In this document: piece after piece, positions 25,059 through 32,401 of the stretch | Numbering within the stretch: position 1 is the stretch's first letter | Layout of the letters: each line of letters opens with the position of its first letter | Assembly (NCBI RefSeq): GCF_900167605.1 | Contig: NZ_FUYH01000007.1 | Span: 95,885 to 159,884, forward strand | Direction: 5' to 3' | DNA from: Caloramator quimbayensis | GTDB taxonomy: Bacteria > Bacillota > Clostridia > Clostridiales > Caloramatoraceae | Length of the DNA stretch: 64,000 nt | Notes under the pieces: model-generated | Told to the model about the DNA's origin: nothing | Database searches by the model: none | What the model saw: only the letters and a program-made list of their open reading frames with translations | Position numbers and translations under genes: made by a program

Positions 25059-25718
25059 TTATGTCAAGTTTATAGGTTCTACTGAGGATATACCATCATT
25101 AATAGTAACTTTATAACAGGTATCTGCACAATGAAGCAGATGATTATTATGAGTTACCATTATTACCTGTCTTTTGAAAGTTGTACTTATCTGCTTAATA
25201 AAATCAGCAACATTTACAATATACTCATCACTAACATGTTTTGCAGGCTCATCAAGAATTAAAGGTCCATCTATTTTGGGATTGTGAATCTGCATCATTG
25301 CAATTCTTATTGCAAGAGATATTATATCTACTACTCCCCCGCCCCTCGACTGCTCAGGATCTGTAGTTATTTTTTCCCCGTTCATATTGGATATAACATA
25401 GAATTCAGCTTCAATTCTGTTTGACTTTTCTACTAATTCTATTTTAAATTCCATTGAAGGATCAAAAATATATTGAAGGCATTGTGTAATTAAATATTCC
25501 ATCTGCTTTTTTGATTGTTCCCTTGCAAATTGAGATGTGCTTTGAAATAATAATTTTATTTTTTCAAGATTATCTATCTTCCCATTGTTAATTATAAGCT
25601 GTTTTTCTATTTTTGATTTTTGTTCAAGAAGATTATCCATTCTGCCTTTTTTCATAAAATAATCTTGTTTTTGTTTATTTAATTTTTCATTCAAATCCAT
25701 TATAGCCTGTGTATACAA
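25059..25718 (-). CDS. Rad50/SbcC-like C-terminal ATPase half
   Basis: 219 residues from a TTG (25718) with GAGGTGA in front; an ATG at 25700 is the alternative. Residues 1-75 are coiled coil. The ABC half-domain follows with the signature SRGGGVVDIISLAIRIAM (124-141), Walker B and D-loop LILDEPAKHVS (153-163) and the switch His190 (IMVTHNN). There is no Walker A, which lies in the separate protein encoded at 25981. The two must combine to form a nucleotide-binding site, as the N and C ends of one Rad50 chain normally do. Last gene of the block behind recA-recX. Confidence 0.85.
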   Translation of the reverse strand: MYTQAIMDLNEKLNKQKQDYFMKKGRMDNLLEQKSKIEKQLIINNGKIDNLEKIKLLFQSTSQFAREQSKKQMEYLITQCLQYIFDPSMEFKIELVEKSNRIEAEFYVISNMNGEKITTDPEQSRGGGVVDIISLAIRIAMMQIHNPKIDGPLILDEPAKHVSDEYIVNVADFIKQISTTFKRQVIMVTHNNHLLHCADTCYKVTINDGISSVEPINLT

Positions 25719-25730
25719 TATATCACCTCA

Positions 25731-25967
25731 TTATATATCAGAAGGCATCATGCTTTCTATTTTATCTATTAATTCTTTAATTTCATTATCGAGTTTTTTA
25801 ATTTCATTATCAAGGTTTTCAGGAGCAACTCCTAAATCATTAAGTTCTTTAATAATAGCATCCTTTTGGATTTGAAGCTGTTCAAGGCGTGTTTCTGCTT
25901 TTATTTTTTTATTTTTATATACTTCGATTTTATTTTTTAATTCATTAAGCTTTAATTCATAGTTCAT
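25731..25967 (-). CDS. Small coiled-coil protein between the Rad50-like halves
   Basis: 78 residues from the ATG at 25967, with AGGAGG nine bases upstream; an earlier in-frame ATG at 25991 overlaps the previous gene and precedes that site. Nearly all charged heptads: NELKNKIEVYKNKKIKAETRLEQLQIQ, a break at LGVAPENL, then EIKKLDNEIKELIDKIESM. No other motif. It lies 13 bases after the N-terminal half and 12 bases before the C-terminal half, so it most likely supplies part of the returning coiled coil of the complex or bridges the two. Confidence 0.65.
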   Translation of the reverse strand: MNYELKLNELKNKIEVYKNKKIKAETRLEQLQIQKDAIIKELNDLGVAPENLDNEIKKLDNEIKELIDKIESMMPSDI

Positions 25968-25980
25968 ATAATAATTCCTC

Positions 25981-27420
25981 CTATAATTCATTTATTATTT
26001 TTTCAATTGAGTGTTCTTCTATTGGCGATAAACAAACAGGGCACCTTCCAAGCTCTTTTAAATACTGTGTATATTCTTTTATAAAATTATCTATATATTC
26101 ATTAGAGCTTTTTATTTCTTTATTTGTTTCGTTTAAATCCTTATTTAAATTTAAGAGTTCGTTTTTTAATATGTTTAATTTTAAGAGTTTTTCGTTTATA
26201 ATTTCAATACTGCTTATATTAGAATCAGCTTCGTTTATATTGTTGAATTTTGAAATATATACATAACCTTTTTTTAATGAAGATTCAACATTTTCAAGGT
26301 TAGATTTGATATTATTTAGTTTTATATAAATATCAAATTTATTATTATAAGATTCTAATGATTCTTTTGCTTTATCAACAATTTTTAGCTTTTCATAGAT
26401 TCTTTTTAGCTTATTTATTTCATCTTCAATAGAATTGAATTGTATATTTAATTTCTTTAATATATTAGTTCTGTTTAATGCATTAGCAGCGTCTATTAAT
26501 TTTAAACTGCATGAATCTGTATGTTTTGTTATATCAAGTATATTTTTCTGATAATTTATTTCATTTAAAATTTGATGCAATGATTCATTTGCATTGTTAA
26601 ATTTGTTTTTTAAAATAATTTTGGAGTTTGCTTCAGAAACTAAACTAATAGTATTATCTAAATCTCCTATTTTTATAATAATATCTTGTGCTTCATTAAT
26701 TTCATTTTCTACTGCTAAGAGTTTATTTTTTATGCTTTTTAATTTCTCAAGCTTGTTGAACTTATCATTTAATATTTTTAGGTTAATTTCAGTGATTTCT
26801 ATATTTTTTCTTATGTTTTCAAGATTTTCATATTGTTTTAAATCCTCGTTTATATCATCATAATCCTTAGAGAACCTTTTAACTTCACCTTGAAGGTTTA
26901 CTAAGTCTTTATTAAGTTCTTTTAAGGCCTCATCGATTATATGTACTCCAACAAGTTTTCCTATCGCTTTAGCCTTTATAGAGCCGGTTTTATCTAATAG
27001 GAAAGGTCCTTCAAGCTGACTTGCAAGATTTATACTTTCAGGAGAATCAATATCAATATATACCTTATTTATTCCATGTGCTGATAATATCTCCTTTGGA
27101 ATATCATTTTTAAACCCTTCAAATATGCTTTCTTCACCTTTTGAGTCTATAAGCCTATATATATTTCTATTTTTTGCTCTCTCCCTTATAATAGTTGTAT
27201 CATCACTAAAGGTTACTGAAACTTTGCAGGAGTTTTCACCCTGAGTTATAAAGTCTGTTCCTTTAGGCTCATTATATAATACCCATTTTAAAGCCCTTAT
27301 GATTGCTGACTTGCCGCTGTCAGATGGACCACATATAACGTTATAACCCTCATTAAAAATTATTTTAGTATCTTTATGTGATTGAAAGTTTATAATTTCT
27401 ATAGATTTTATATATCTCAT
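25981..27420 (-). CDS. Rad50/SbcC-like N-terminal ATPase half ending at a zinc hook
   Basis: 479 residues. Residues 1-180 are the Rad50-type lobe I: IEIINFQSHKDTKIIF, Walker A GPSDSGKS (31-38), KWVLYNEPKGTDFI and the Q-loop region SQLEGPFLLD. A coiled coil of about 270 residues follows. At 460-463 stands CPVC, the CxxC zinc hook that normally marks the middle of Rad50. Here the chain ends 16 residues later. Signature and Walker B motifs are absent and are encoded two genes downstream. It overlaps the nuclease gene by four bases (ATGA). Confidence 0.88.
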   Translation of the reverse strand: MRYIKSIEIINFQSHKDTKIIFNEGYNVICGPSDSGKSAIIRALKWVLYNEPKGTDFITQGENSCKVSVTFSDDTTIIRERAKNRNIYRLIDSKGEESIFEGFKNDIPKEILSAHGINKVYIDIDSPESINLASQLEGPFLLDKTGSIKAKAIGKLVGVHIIDEALKELNKDLVNLQGEVKRFSKDYDDINEDLKQYENLENIRKNIEITEINLKILNDKFNKLEKLKSIKNKLLAVENEINEAQDIIIKIGDLDNTISLVSEANSKIILKNKFNNANESLHQILNEINYQKNILDITKHTDSCSLKLIDAANALNRTNILKKLNIQFNSIEDEINKLKRIYEKLKIVDKAKESLESYNNKFDIYIKLNNIKSNLENVESSLKKGYVYISKFNNINEADSNISSIEIINEKLLKLNILKNELLNLNKDLNETNKEIKSSNEYIDNFIKEYTQYLKELGRCPVCLSPIEEHSIEKIINEL

Positions 27421-28409
27421 AACATCCCTTCTTTACTTGAAAGTAAAAGCTGTGCTTCTCCAATTCTTCTAATTGCTTCATCTTTAATATCATCAGGTAT
27501 TCTTTCTCTTATGGAAATTTCTCTTATAATCGATTCAATATTTAAAATCTCAAAACTTCCATAGGAATTAACCTGCTGAATAAATTCGTTTATTTTTTGC
27601 TGTTTGAATTCTTCCTGCCTTAAAATTTCTTTATCAAAAATTTCATCTCCATTTTTTGCACACTTTAGATTTCTAATATCAAACTTTAAATCTTTATCTA
27701 CATTAATTATAAGATAGGATGGGATTCTTTCTGCTTCTGATAATGTATTGCTGATTCTTGATATTGAGCCGATGTTTATAAAGTATTTATCATTTACTTT
27801 TTTAATTCCAAATCCAGTATGATAATGTCCGCACAATGTTATATCAGATAGGGTTTTATCAGCTATTTCATCAATTAATGTATGTGGTACTCCTTTAATA
27901 AAGGGTTTGTCAAGGAGCATACCGTGTACAATATGAATTGCAAAATCACAATTTTTTTTATAATTAACTATATATCCTTCTTTTTCATTTGACGTATCTA
28001 TATTGTAATAATAAGGGCAACCTGTTAGTTGTATTGTTATGACATCCTTTTTCAGGTAAATAAATTCATTAAGATTAATTAATTTAACTATGCCTAATGT
28101 ATCTAAAATACCTAAAACAGTTCTTGAAGCTGTAGAAGGATTCTGACCAAATATATCATGATTTCCTAAAACACAATATATGGGGAGAGGAAGCTCCTTT
28201 AGATATATGATGAACTCATTAACTATTGACAAAGATAAATCTGGTCTGTCAAATAAATCTCCTCCAAACAGTACATAATCAATATTTTCATTTTTAACTG
28301 TTTCAACGATTTCTTTAAATTTCTCCTTTAATGCTTCAATATAGTTATCTTTTCTCGATTTGGGGCTGCTTCCTCTTATATGAGAATCAGTAAAATATAA
28401 AAATTTCAT
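27417..28409 (-). CDS. Mre11/SbcD-like metallophosphoesterase nuclease
   Basis: 330 residues. The five phosphoesterase motifs are in place: DSH (8-10), GGDLFD (49-54), GNHD (82-85), VHGM (161-164) and GHYH (194-197). They bind two metal ions for DNA end cleavage. A C-terminal segment of about 90 residues, rich in charged helices (RQEEFKQQKINEF, IKDEAIRRIGEAQ), could be the Rad50-docking part. Four-base overlaps with recX upstream and the Rad50-like gene downstream show tight coupling. Confidence 0.88.
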   Translation of the reverse strand: MKFLYFTDSHIRGSSPKSRKDNYIEALKEKFKEIVETVKNENIDYVLFGGDLFDRPDLSLSIVNEFIIYLKELPLPIYCVLGNHDIFGQNPSTASRTVLGILDTLGIVKLINLNEFIYLKKDVITIQLTGCPYYYNIDTSNEKEGYIVNYKKNCDFAIHIVHGMLLDKPFIKGVPHTLIDEIADKTLSDITLCGHYHTGFGIKKVNDKYFINIGSISRISNTLSEAERIPSYLIINVDKDLKFDIRNLKCAKNGDEIFDKEILRQEEFKQQKINEFIQQVNSYGSFEILNIESIIREISIRERIPDDIKDEAIRRIGEAQLLLSSKEGML

Positions 28410-29041
28410 AATAAATCACCATCATCTTCTATTTTTAATGAGCTTATAGCTTTTTTTACTATATCATAGGTAAATCCTTTAGATAAAAGATGTCTAATAA
28501 GCTTATTTCTTATATTTTTTTCATCCTTACAGTATTTAATTTTCTTTTGCAATATTTCAAGAGCGTTTTCATACTCATAATCGCTGTTATTATCAAAAAA
28601 GCATTCTTTTATTAAATCAGGATTAATACCTTTTTTTTGCAGATTGTATTCTATCTTTTTCCTGCCATATTTTTTTATATATATACAATCGTTTATATAT
28701 TTTTTTACATATCTTTCATCATTAATAATATCATATAATTTAAGTTTTTCTATAGTTTTACTTATTGAAGTAAATGAGTACCCCTTATCTGATATTTTTT
28801 TTGAAATTTCGTATTCTGTATAATCTTTTTTCCCGAGAATAAACAGAGCATAATTATAGCATTTCGTTACTTCACAGCACTCAATTAGAGAATTTAATTG
28901 CTCTTTAGTTATTTCCAATCCTGATTTTATTGAATATTTTAATATATCCTCGCTTGAAGCGGAAAAAGAATATTCGTCATCTATAAAAACATTATATCTT
29001 TCATTCTTATTGTTTTGTTTTATTACTTTTGTAATTATCAT
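28406..29041 (-). CDS. recX: Regulatory protein RecX
   Basis: 211 residues from the ATG at 29041 with GAGGTG in front; an upstream in-frame ATG at 29080 precedes this site. RecX modulates RecA filaments. Three-helix repeats are visible: YALFILGKKDYTEYEISKKISDKGYS, DERYVKKYINDCIYIKKYGRKKIEYNLQKKGI and KLIRHLLSKGFTYDIVKKAI. The N-terminal extension (about 70 residues) is common in Firmicutes. It lies behind recA, with an attenuator-like hairpin between. Confidence 0.93.
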   Translation of the reverse strand: MIITKVIKQNNKNERYNVFIDDEYSFSASSEDILKYSIKSGLEITKEQLNSLIECCEVTKCYNYALFILGKKDYTEYEISKKISDKGYSFTSISKTIEKLKLYDIINDERYVKKYINDCIYIKKYGRKKIEYNLQKKGINPDLIKECFFDNNSDYEYENALEILQKKIKYCKDEKNIRNKLIRHLLSKGFTYDIVKKAISSLKIEDDGDLL

Positions 29042-29051
29042 AACACACCTC

Positions 29052-29092
29052 ATAATAAAAGAACCTACAGGATTAAGCACCCAGTAGATTCT
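29052..29092 (-). terminator. Attenuator-like hairpin between recA and recX
   Basis: On the minus strand, AGAATCTAC and GTAGGTTCT (one T-G pair) around a 14-base loop, followed by TTTTATT. A partial terminator here would keep recX and the nuclease genes below recA levels, as known for recA-recX in other bacteria. Confidence 0.6.
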
Positions 29093-29122
29093 AAGATTTA
29101 TAGGATTTTCATCAGGAACAGA

Positions 29123-30151
29123 TTATTTTGCTTCTTTAATTTCTTCGACTTTATTAACTATTAATGGAAGTTTATACTTTTCTCTGATTTTATTTTCAAT
29201 TTCAATTGCTATAGCTGTATTTTCTCTTAAGAAATTTTTAGCATTTTCTCTTCCTTGGCCAAGTTTTGTATCGTTATATGAGAACCATGCTCCGCTTTTT
29301 TGAATTATGTCATTATTAACTGCAACATCAAGTACATTTCCCTCCTTTGAAATGCCTTCTCCGTACATAATATCAAATTCAGCCTGTTTAAATGGAGGAG
29401 CGACTTTATTTTTAACTACTTTTACCCTTGTTCTGCTTCCTAATATATCTTCTCCCTGCTTTATTGAATCAACTTTTCTAACATCGAGTCTAATAGATGC
29501 ATAAAATTTTAATGCTCTGCCTCCAGGGGTTGTTTCAGGATTTCCGAACATTACTCCAACTTTTTCCCTTAACTGATTTATAAATATTGCAACACATTTT
29601 GATTTGTTTATTGCACCAGCAAGTTTTCTTAAAGCTTGTGACATAAGCCTTGCCTGAAGGCCGACATGTGCATCGCCCATTTCTCCTTCGATTTCGGCTT
29701 TAGGAACAAGGGCAGCAACTGAGTCTATAACTATGACATCTATTGCTCCTGACCTTACAAGTGCTTCAGCAATTTCAAGTGCCTGTTCTCCTGTATCAGG
29801 CTGTGATAGTACAAGGTTTTCAATATCAACACCAAGCTTTCTTGCATAAACAGGATCGAGGGCATGCTCAGCATCTATAAAGGCTGCAGCGCCTCCATTT
29901 TTTTGTGCTTCAGCTATAATATGAAGTGCAACCGTAGTTTTACCTGAGGATTCAGGTCCATATATTTCTACTATTCTGCCCTTTGGTACTCCGCCTATTC
30001 CAAGAGCAATATCAAGATCTAAAGAACCTGTAGAAATACATTCTACATTTAATTTAGCATCTTCTCCAAGTTTCATAATTGAGCCTTTTCCGAATTGCTT
30101 TTCTATTTGGCTTATAGCCAATTCCAATGCTTTTTGTTTTTCAGTTAACAT
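29123..30151 (-). CDS. recA: Recombinase RecA
   Basis: 342 residues. It forms filaments on single-stranded DNA, exchanges strands and triggers LexA cleavage. Walker A GPESSGKT at 65-72, Walker [12 protein letters not shown], loop L1 [19 protein letters not shown], and L2 [20 protein letters not shown] are intact. The acidic C-terminus is short. A consensus promoter with a LexA box precedes it. cinA, often upstream in Firmicutes, is absent; pgsA is the direct neighbour. Confidence 0.98.
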   Translation of the reverse strand: MLTEKQKALELAISQIEKQFGKGSIMKLGEDAKLNVECISTGSLDLDIALGIGGVPKGRIVEIYGPESSGKTTVALHIIAEAQKNGGAAAFIDAEHALDPVYARKLGVDIENLVLSQPDTGEQALEIAEALVRSGAIDVIVIDSVAALVPKAEIEGEMGDAHVGLQARLMSQALRKLAGAINKSKCVAIFINQLREKVGVMFGNPETTPGGRALKFYASIRLDVRKVDSIKQGEDILGSRTRVKVVKNKVAPPFKQAEFDIMYGEGISKEGNVLDVAVNNDIIQKSGAWFSYNDTKLGQGRENAKNFLRENTAIAIEIENKIREKYKLPLIVNKVEEIKEAK

Positions 30152-30176
30152 TATATCAACCCTTTCTCAACATTCC

Positions 30177-30188
30177 GAACATTAGTTC
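30177..30188 (-). promoter_or_regulatory. LexA box of recA
   Basis: Perfect GAAC-ATTA-GTTC, seven bases downstream of the recA -10 element, so it covers the transcription start. It lies 26 bases before the recA ATG. Confidence 0.9.
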
Positions 30189-30195
30189 TGAATGT

Positions 30196-30224
30196 ATTAT
30201 AATATATATATTAAATAAGGTCAA
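30196..30224 (-). promoter_or_regulatory. recA promoter
   Basis: On the minus strand, TTGACC (30219-30224), 17 bases, TATAAT (30196-30201), nearly perfect sigma-A consensus. Confidence 0.85.
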
Positions 30225-30233
30225 GCCATATAT

Positions 30234-30265
30234 TTAAAAAAGAGCTGAAATGTTTTATCAGCTCT
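30234..30265 (-). terminator. Terminator after pgsA
   Basis: On the minus strand, GAGCTGA, an 8-base loop, TTCAGCTC then TTTTTT, directly after the pgsA stop codon. It isolates the recA promoter. Confidence 0.85.
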
Positions 30266-30787
30266 TTATTCTTTAGGGTTTAAACACTTTCTATTTTTAT
30301 ATATATAATCAATTCCAGATATAATAGTAATTATAACAGCAATAAATATTAATACATTATTATAAGGTAATTCAATTAATGCTGCAACGATGGCGATGAT
30401 TTGCAGAACTGTTTTTGCCTTTCCCCACTTGCTTGCTGCAATTACTATTCCCTCAGAGGCAGCAACTGCTCGAAGGCCAGTAATTGCAAATTCACGCGCT
30501 ATTATTATCATTACAACCCAAGTAGGAAGTTTTTTCATTTCAACAAGTGATATTAATGCTGCAGTTACGATAAGTTTATCTGCAAGAGGGTCCATAAATT
30601 TACCAAATTTGGTAACTTGATTTCTGCTTCGTGCAATATATCCATCTAATGTATCTGTTAGTGCAGCAATAATAAAAACAACTGTTGCAATTAGAGTTCC
30701 ATATTTAACTTTTATAGCTAAAATAAACAAAAAAACGGGAACAAGTATTATTCTTAAAATAGTTAGTTTATTTGCAAGATTCATCAT
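30266..30787 (-). CDS. pgsA: CDP-diacylglycerol--glycerol-3-phosphate 3-phosphatidyltransferase
   Basis: 173 residues from the ATG at 30787 (or the adjacent ATG at 30784) behind TAGGAG. It makes phosphatidylglycerol phosphate in the membrane. The CDP-alcohol phosphotransferase signature DTLDGYIARSRNQVTKFGKF, then MDPLADKL, shows every conserved Asp, Gly and Arg. About six transmembrane helices follow from the hydrophobicity. Its first 20 bases lie inside the end of rimO, so the two are translationally coupled. Confidence 0.95.
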   Translation of the reverse strand: MMNLANKLTILRIILVPVFLFILAIKVKYGTLIATVVFIIAALTDTLDGYIARSRNQVTKFGKFMDPLADKLIVTAALISLVEMKKLPTWVVMIIIAREFAITGLRAVAASEGIVIAASKWGKAKTVLQIIAIVAALIELPYNNVLIFIAVIITIISGIDYIYKNRKCLNPKE

Positions 30788-32111
30788 ATACAACTCCTAT
30801 TAAATCATAAGTATAGGCCTTTATAATTTTAACCTTAATTATTGTTCCAATGTCTATCTTATTATCATTACAATTTATAAATACTTGTTGATCTATTTCG
30901 GGAGCATCTTTATATGTTCTGCCGTAATATTGATTGTTTTTTGTTTTACCGTCTATGATTACGTCAATTATTTTCCCTATCTGCTCTTTATTTTTATTAA
31001 ATGAAATCTCGCTTTGAAGTTTCATAAGAATATCTTTTCTTTTGTTTTTTATATCATCATCGATTTGATCTTTCATTTTTGCAGCTATAGTATCTTTCTC
31101 TATTGAGTAGGTAAAAACTCCAACTCTATCAAGTTTATAATCCATTAAAAATTGTTTTAGCTTATTAAAATCTTCTTCCGTCTCTCCTGGAAAGCCTACA
31201 ATTAATGATGTTCTTATAACTGCATCAGGAACTTTATTTCGAATATTATTTATTTTTGTTATTATTTCTTCTGATGAACTTGCACGCTTCATTTGCTTTA
31301 AAATATTATTGCTTATATGCTGTATAGGTATATCAAAATAATGGCATATTTTATTGCTTTTTGCAATAGTTTCTATAAGCTCATCGGAAATCTTTTCGGG
31401 GTAACTATACATAACTCTTATCCATTGAATTTCCTCAATGGCTTCAAGATTCTTTAACAACTGAGGCAGCATTCTCTTACCGTATATATCTACTCCATAC
31501 ATCGTGGTGTCTTGAGCAACTAAAATTATCTCTTTAACGCCTTTTTTTGAAAGTTCTTTTGCTTCATGGATAATGCTGTCCATGTCTCTGCTTCTAAACT
31601 TACCTCTGAGTTTTGGAATAATGCAGTAACTGCATTGATTATCGCATCCCTCAGCTATTTTAATATAAGCATAATGTTTTGGAGTTGTTAAAATTCTTTC
31701 TTCATAATTAAAATTATAATTTAAATTATCAGTTTTTACAATTCCATATTTTCCACTTAATGCTTCTTTTACTATATTACATATATCATAGTAGTTGCCA
31801 GTGCCTACTACTGCATCAATTTCAGGCATTTCTTCAAGTAATTCGCCCTTATAGCGTTCAGCCATACACCCCGCAACAATTATTAATTTACATCGTCCAG
31901 TTTTTTTATTTTCTGCCATTTCAAGTATAGTATTTATTGACTCTTCTTTAGCGGAATTTATAAATCCGCAGGTATTAATGATTATTATATCTGCTTCTTT
32001 CTCATCGTTTACGATTTTATATCCTTCCTTTGATAACTTTGAAAGCATAATTTCAGAATCTATTCTATTTTTGTCACAACCGAGAGATACAAAACCTATA
32101 TTTAAATTCAT
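30768..32111 (-). CDS. rimO: Ribosomal protein S12 methylthiotransferase
   Basis: 447 residues from the ATG at 32111 with AAGGAGG in front; an in-frame start at 32153 has no such site. It adds a methylthio group to the conserved Asp of ribosomal protein S12. UPF0004 cysteines: VSLGCDKNRIDSE, NTCGFI, AGCMAE. Radical SAM motif: EGCDNQCSYCIIPKLRGKFRS. C-terminal TRAM domain. LGCDKN rather than YGCQMN separates it from MiaB. Confidence 0.95.
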   Translation of the reverse strand: MNLNIGFVSLGCDKNRIDSEIMLSKLSKEGYKIVNDEKEADIIIINTCGFINSAKEESINTILEMAENKKTGRCKLIIVAGCMAERYKGELLEEMPEIDAVVGTGNYYDICNIVKEALSGKYGIVKTDNLNYNFNYEERILTTPKHYAYIKIAEGCDNQCSYCIIPKLRGKFRSRDMDSIIHEAKELSKKGVKEIILVAQDTTMYGVDIYGKRMLPQLLKNLEAIEEIQWIRVMYSYPEKISDELIETIAKSNKICHYFDIPIQHISNNILKQMKRASSSEEIITKINNIRNKVPDAVIRTSLIVGFPGETEEDFNKLKQFLMDYKLDRVGVFTYSIEKDTIAAKMKDQIDDDIKNKRKDILMKLQSEISFNKNKEQIGKIIDVIIDGKTKNNQYYGRTYKDAPEIDQQVFINCNDNKIDIGTIIKVKIIKAYTYDLIGVVYDESCK

Positions 32112-32356
32112 GTCAAATCCTCCTTTATTAATTTCCCAGGCAATTATTCGCAATTAAGAGCAAATATTATATATTATCTAACATATACACATTTATTCTT
32201 ATTATATCTTAAATTTACATTATATGTTTGCCTATGACAATATTTTTCATATTATATACATTTCATATAATATCAGATTTGATATATCTCGACAATCGTA
32301 ATTTAAAAATTAATATTTATGTAAAAAATAGAAGCTATGAAAATATTATATTGCCA

Positions 32357-32391
32357 AACAAGGATTGGATATATTATTTCCAATCCTTGTT
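32357..32391. terminator. Terminator after ftsK
   Basis: AACAAGGATTGG and CCAATCCTTGTT, 12 perfect pairs with an 11-base loop, ten bases beyond the ftsK stop codon. The region 32112-32350 before rimO is AT-rich and holds no ORF; it should contain the rimO promoter. Confidence 0.75.
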
Positions 32392-32401
32392 TTAAATTGA
32401 A

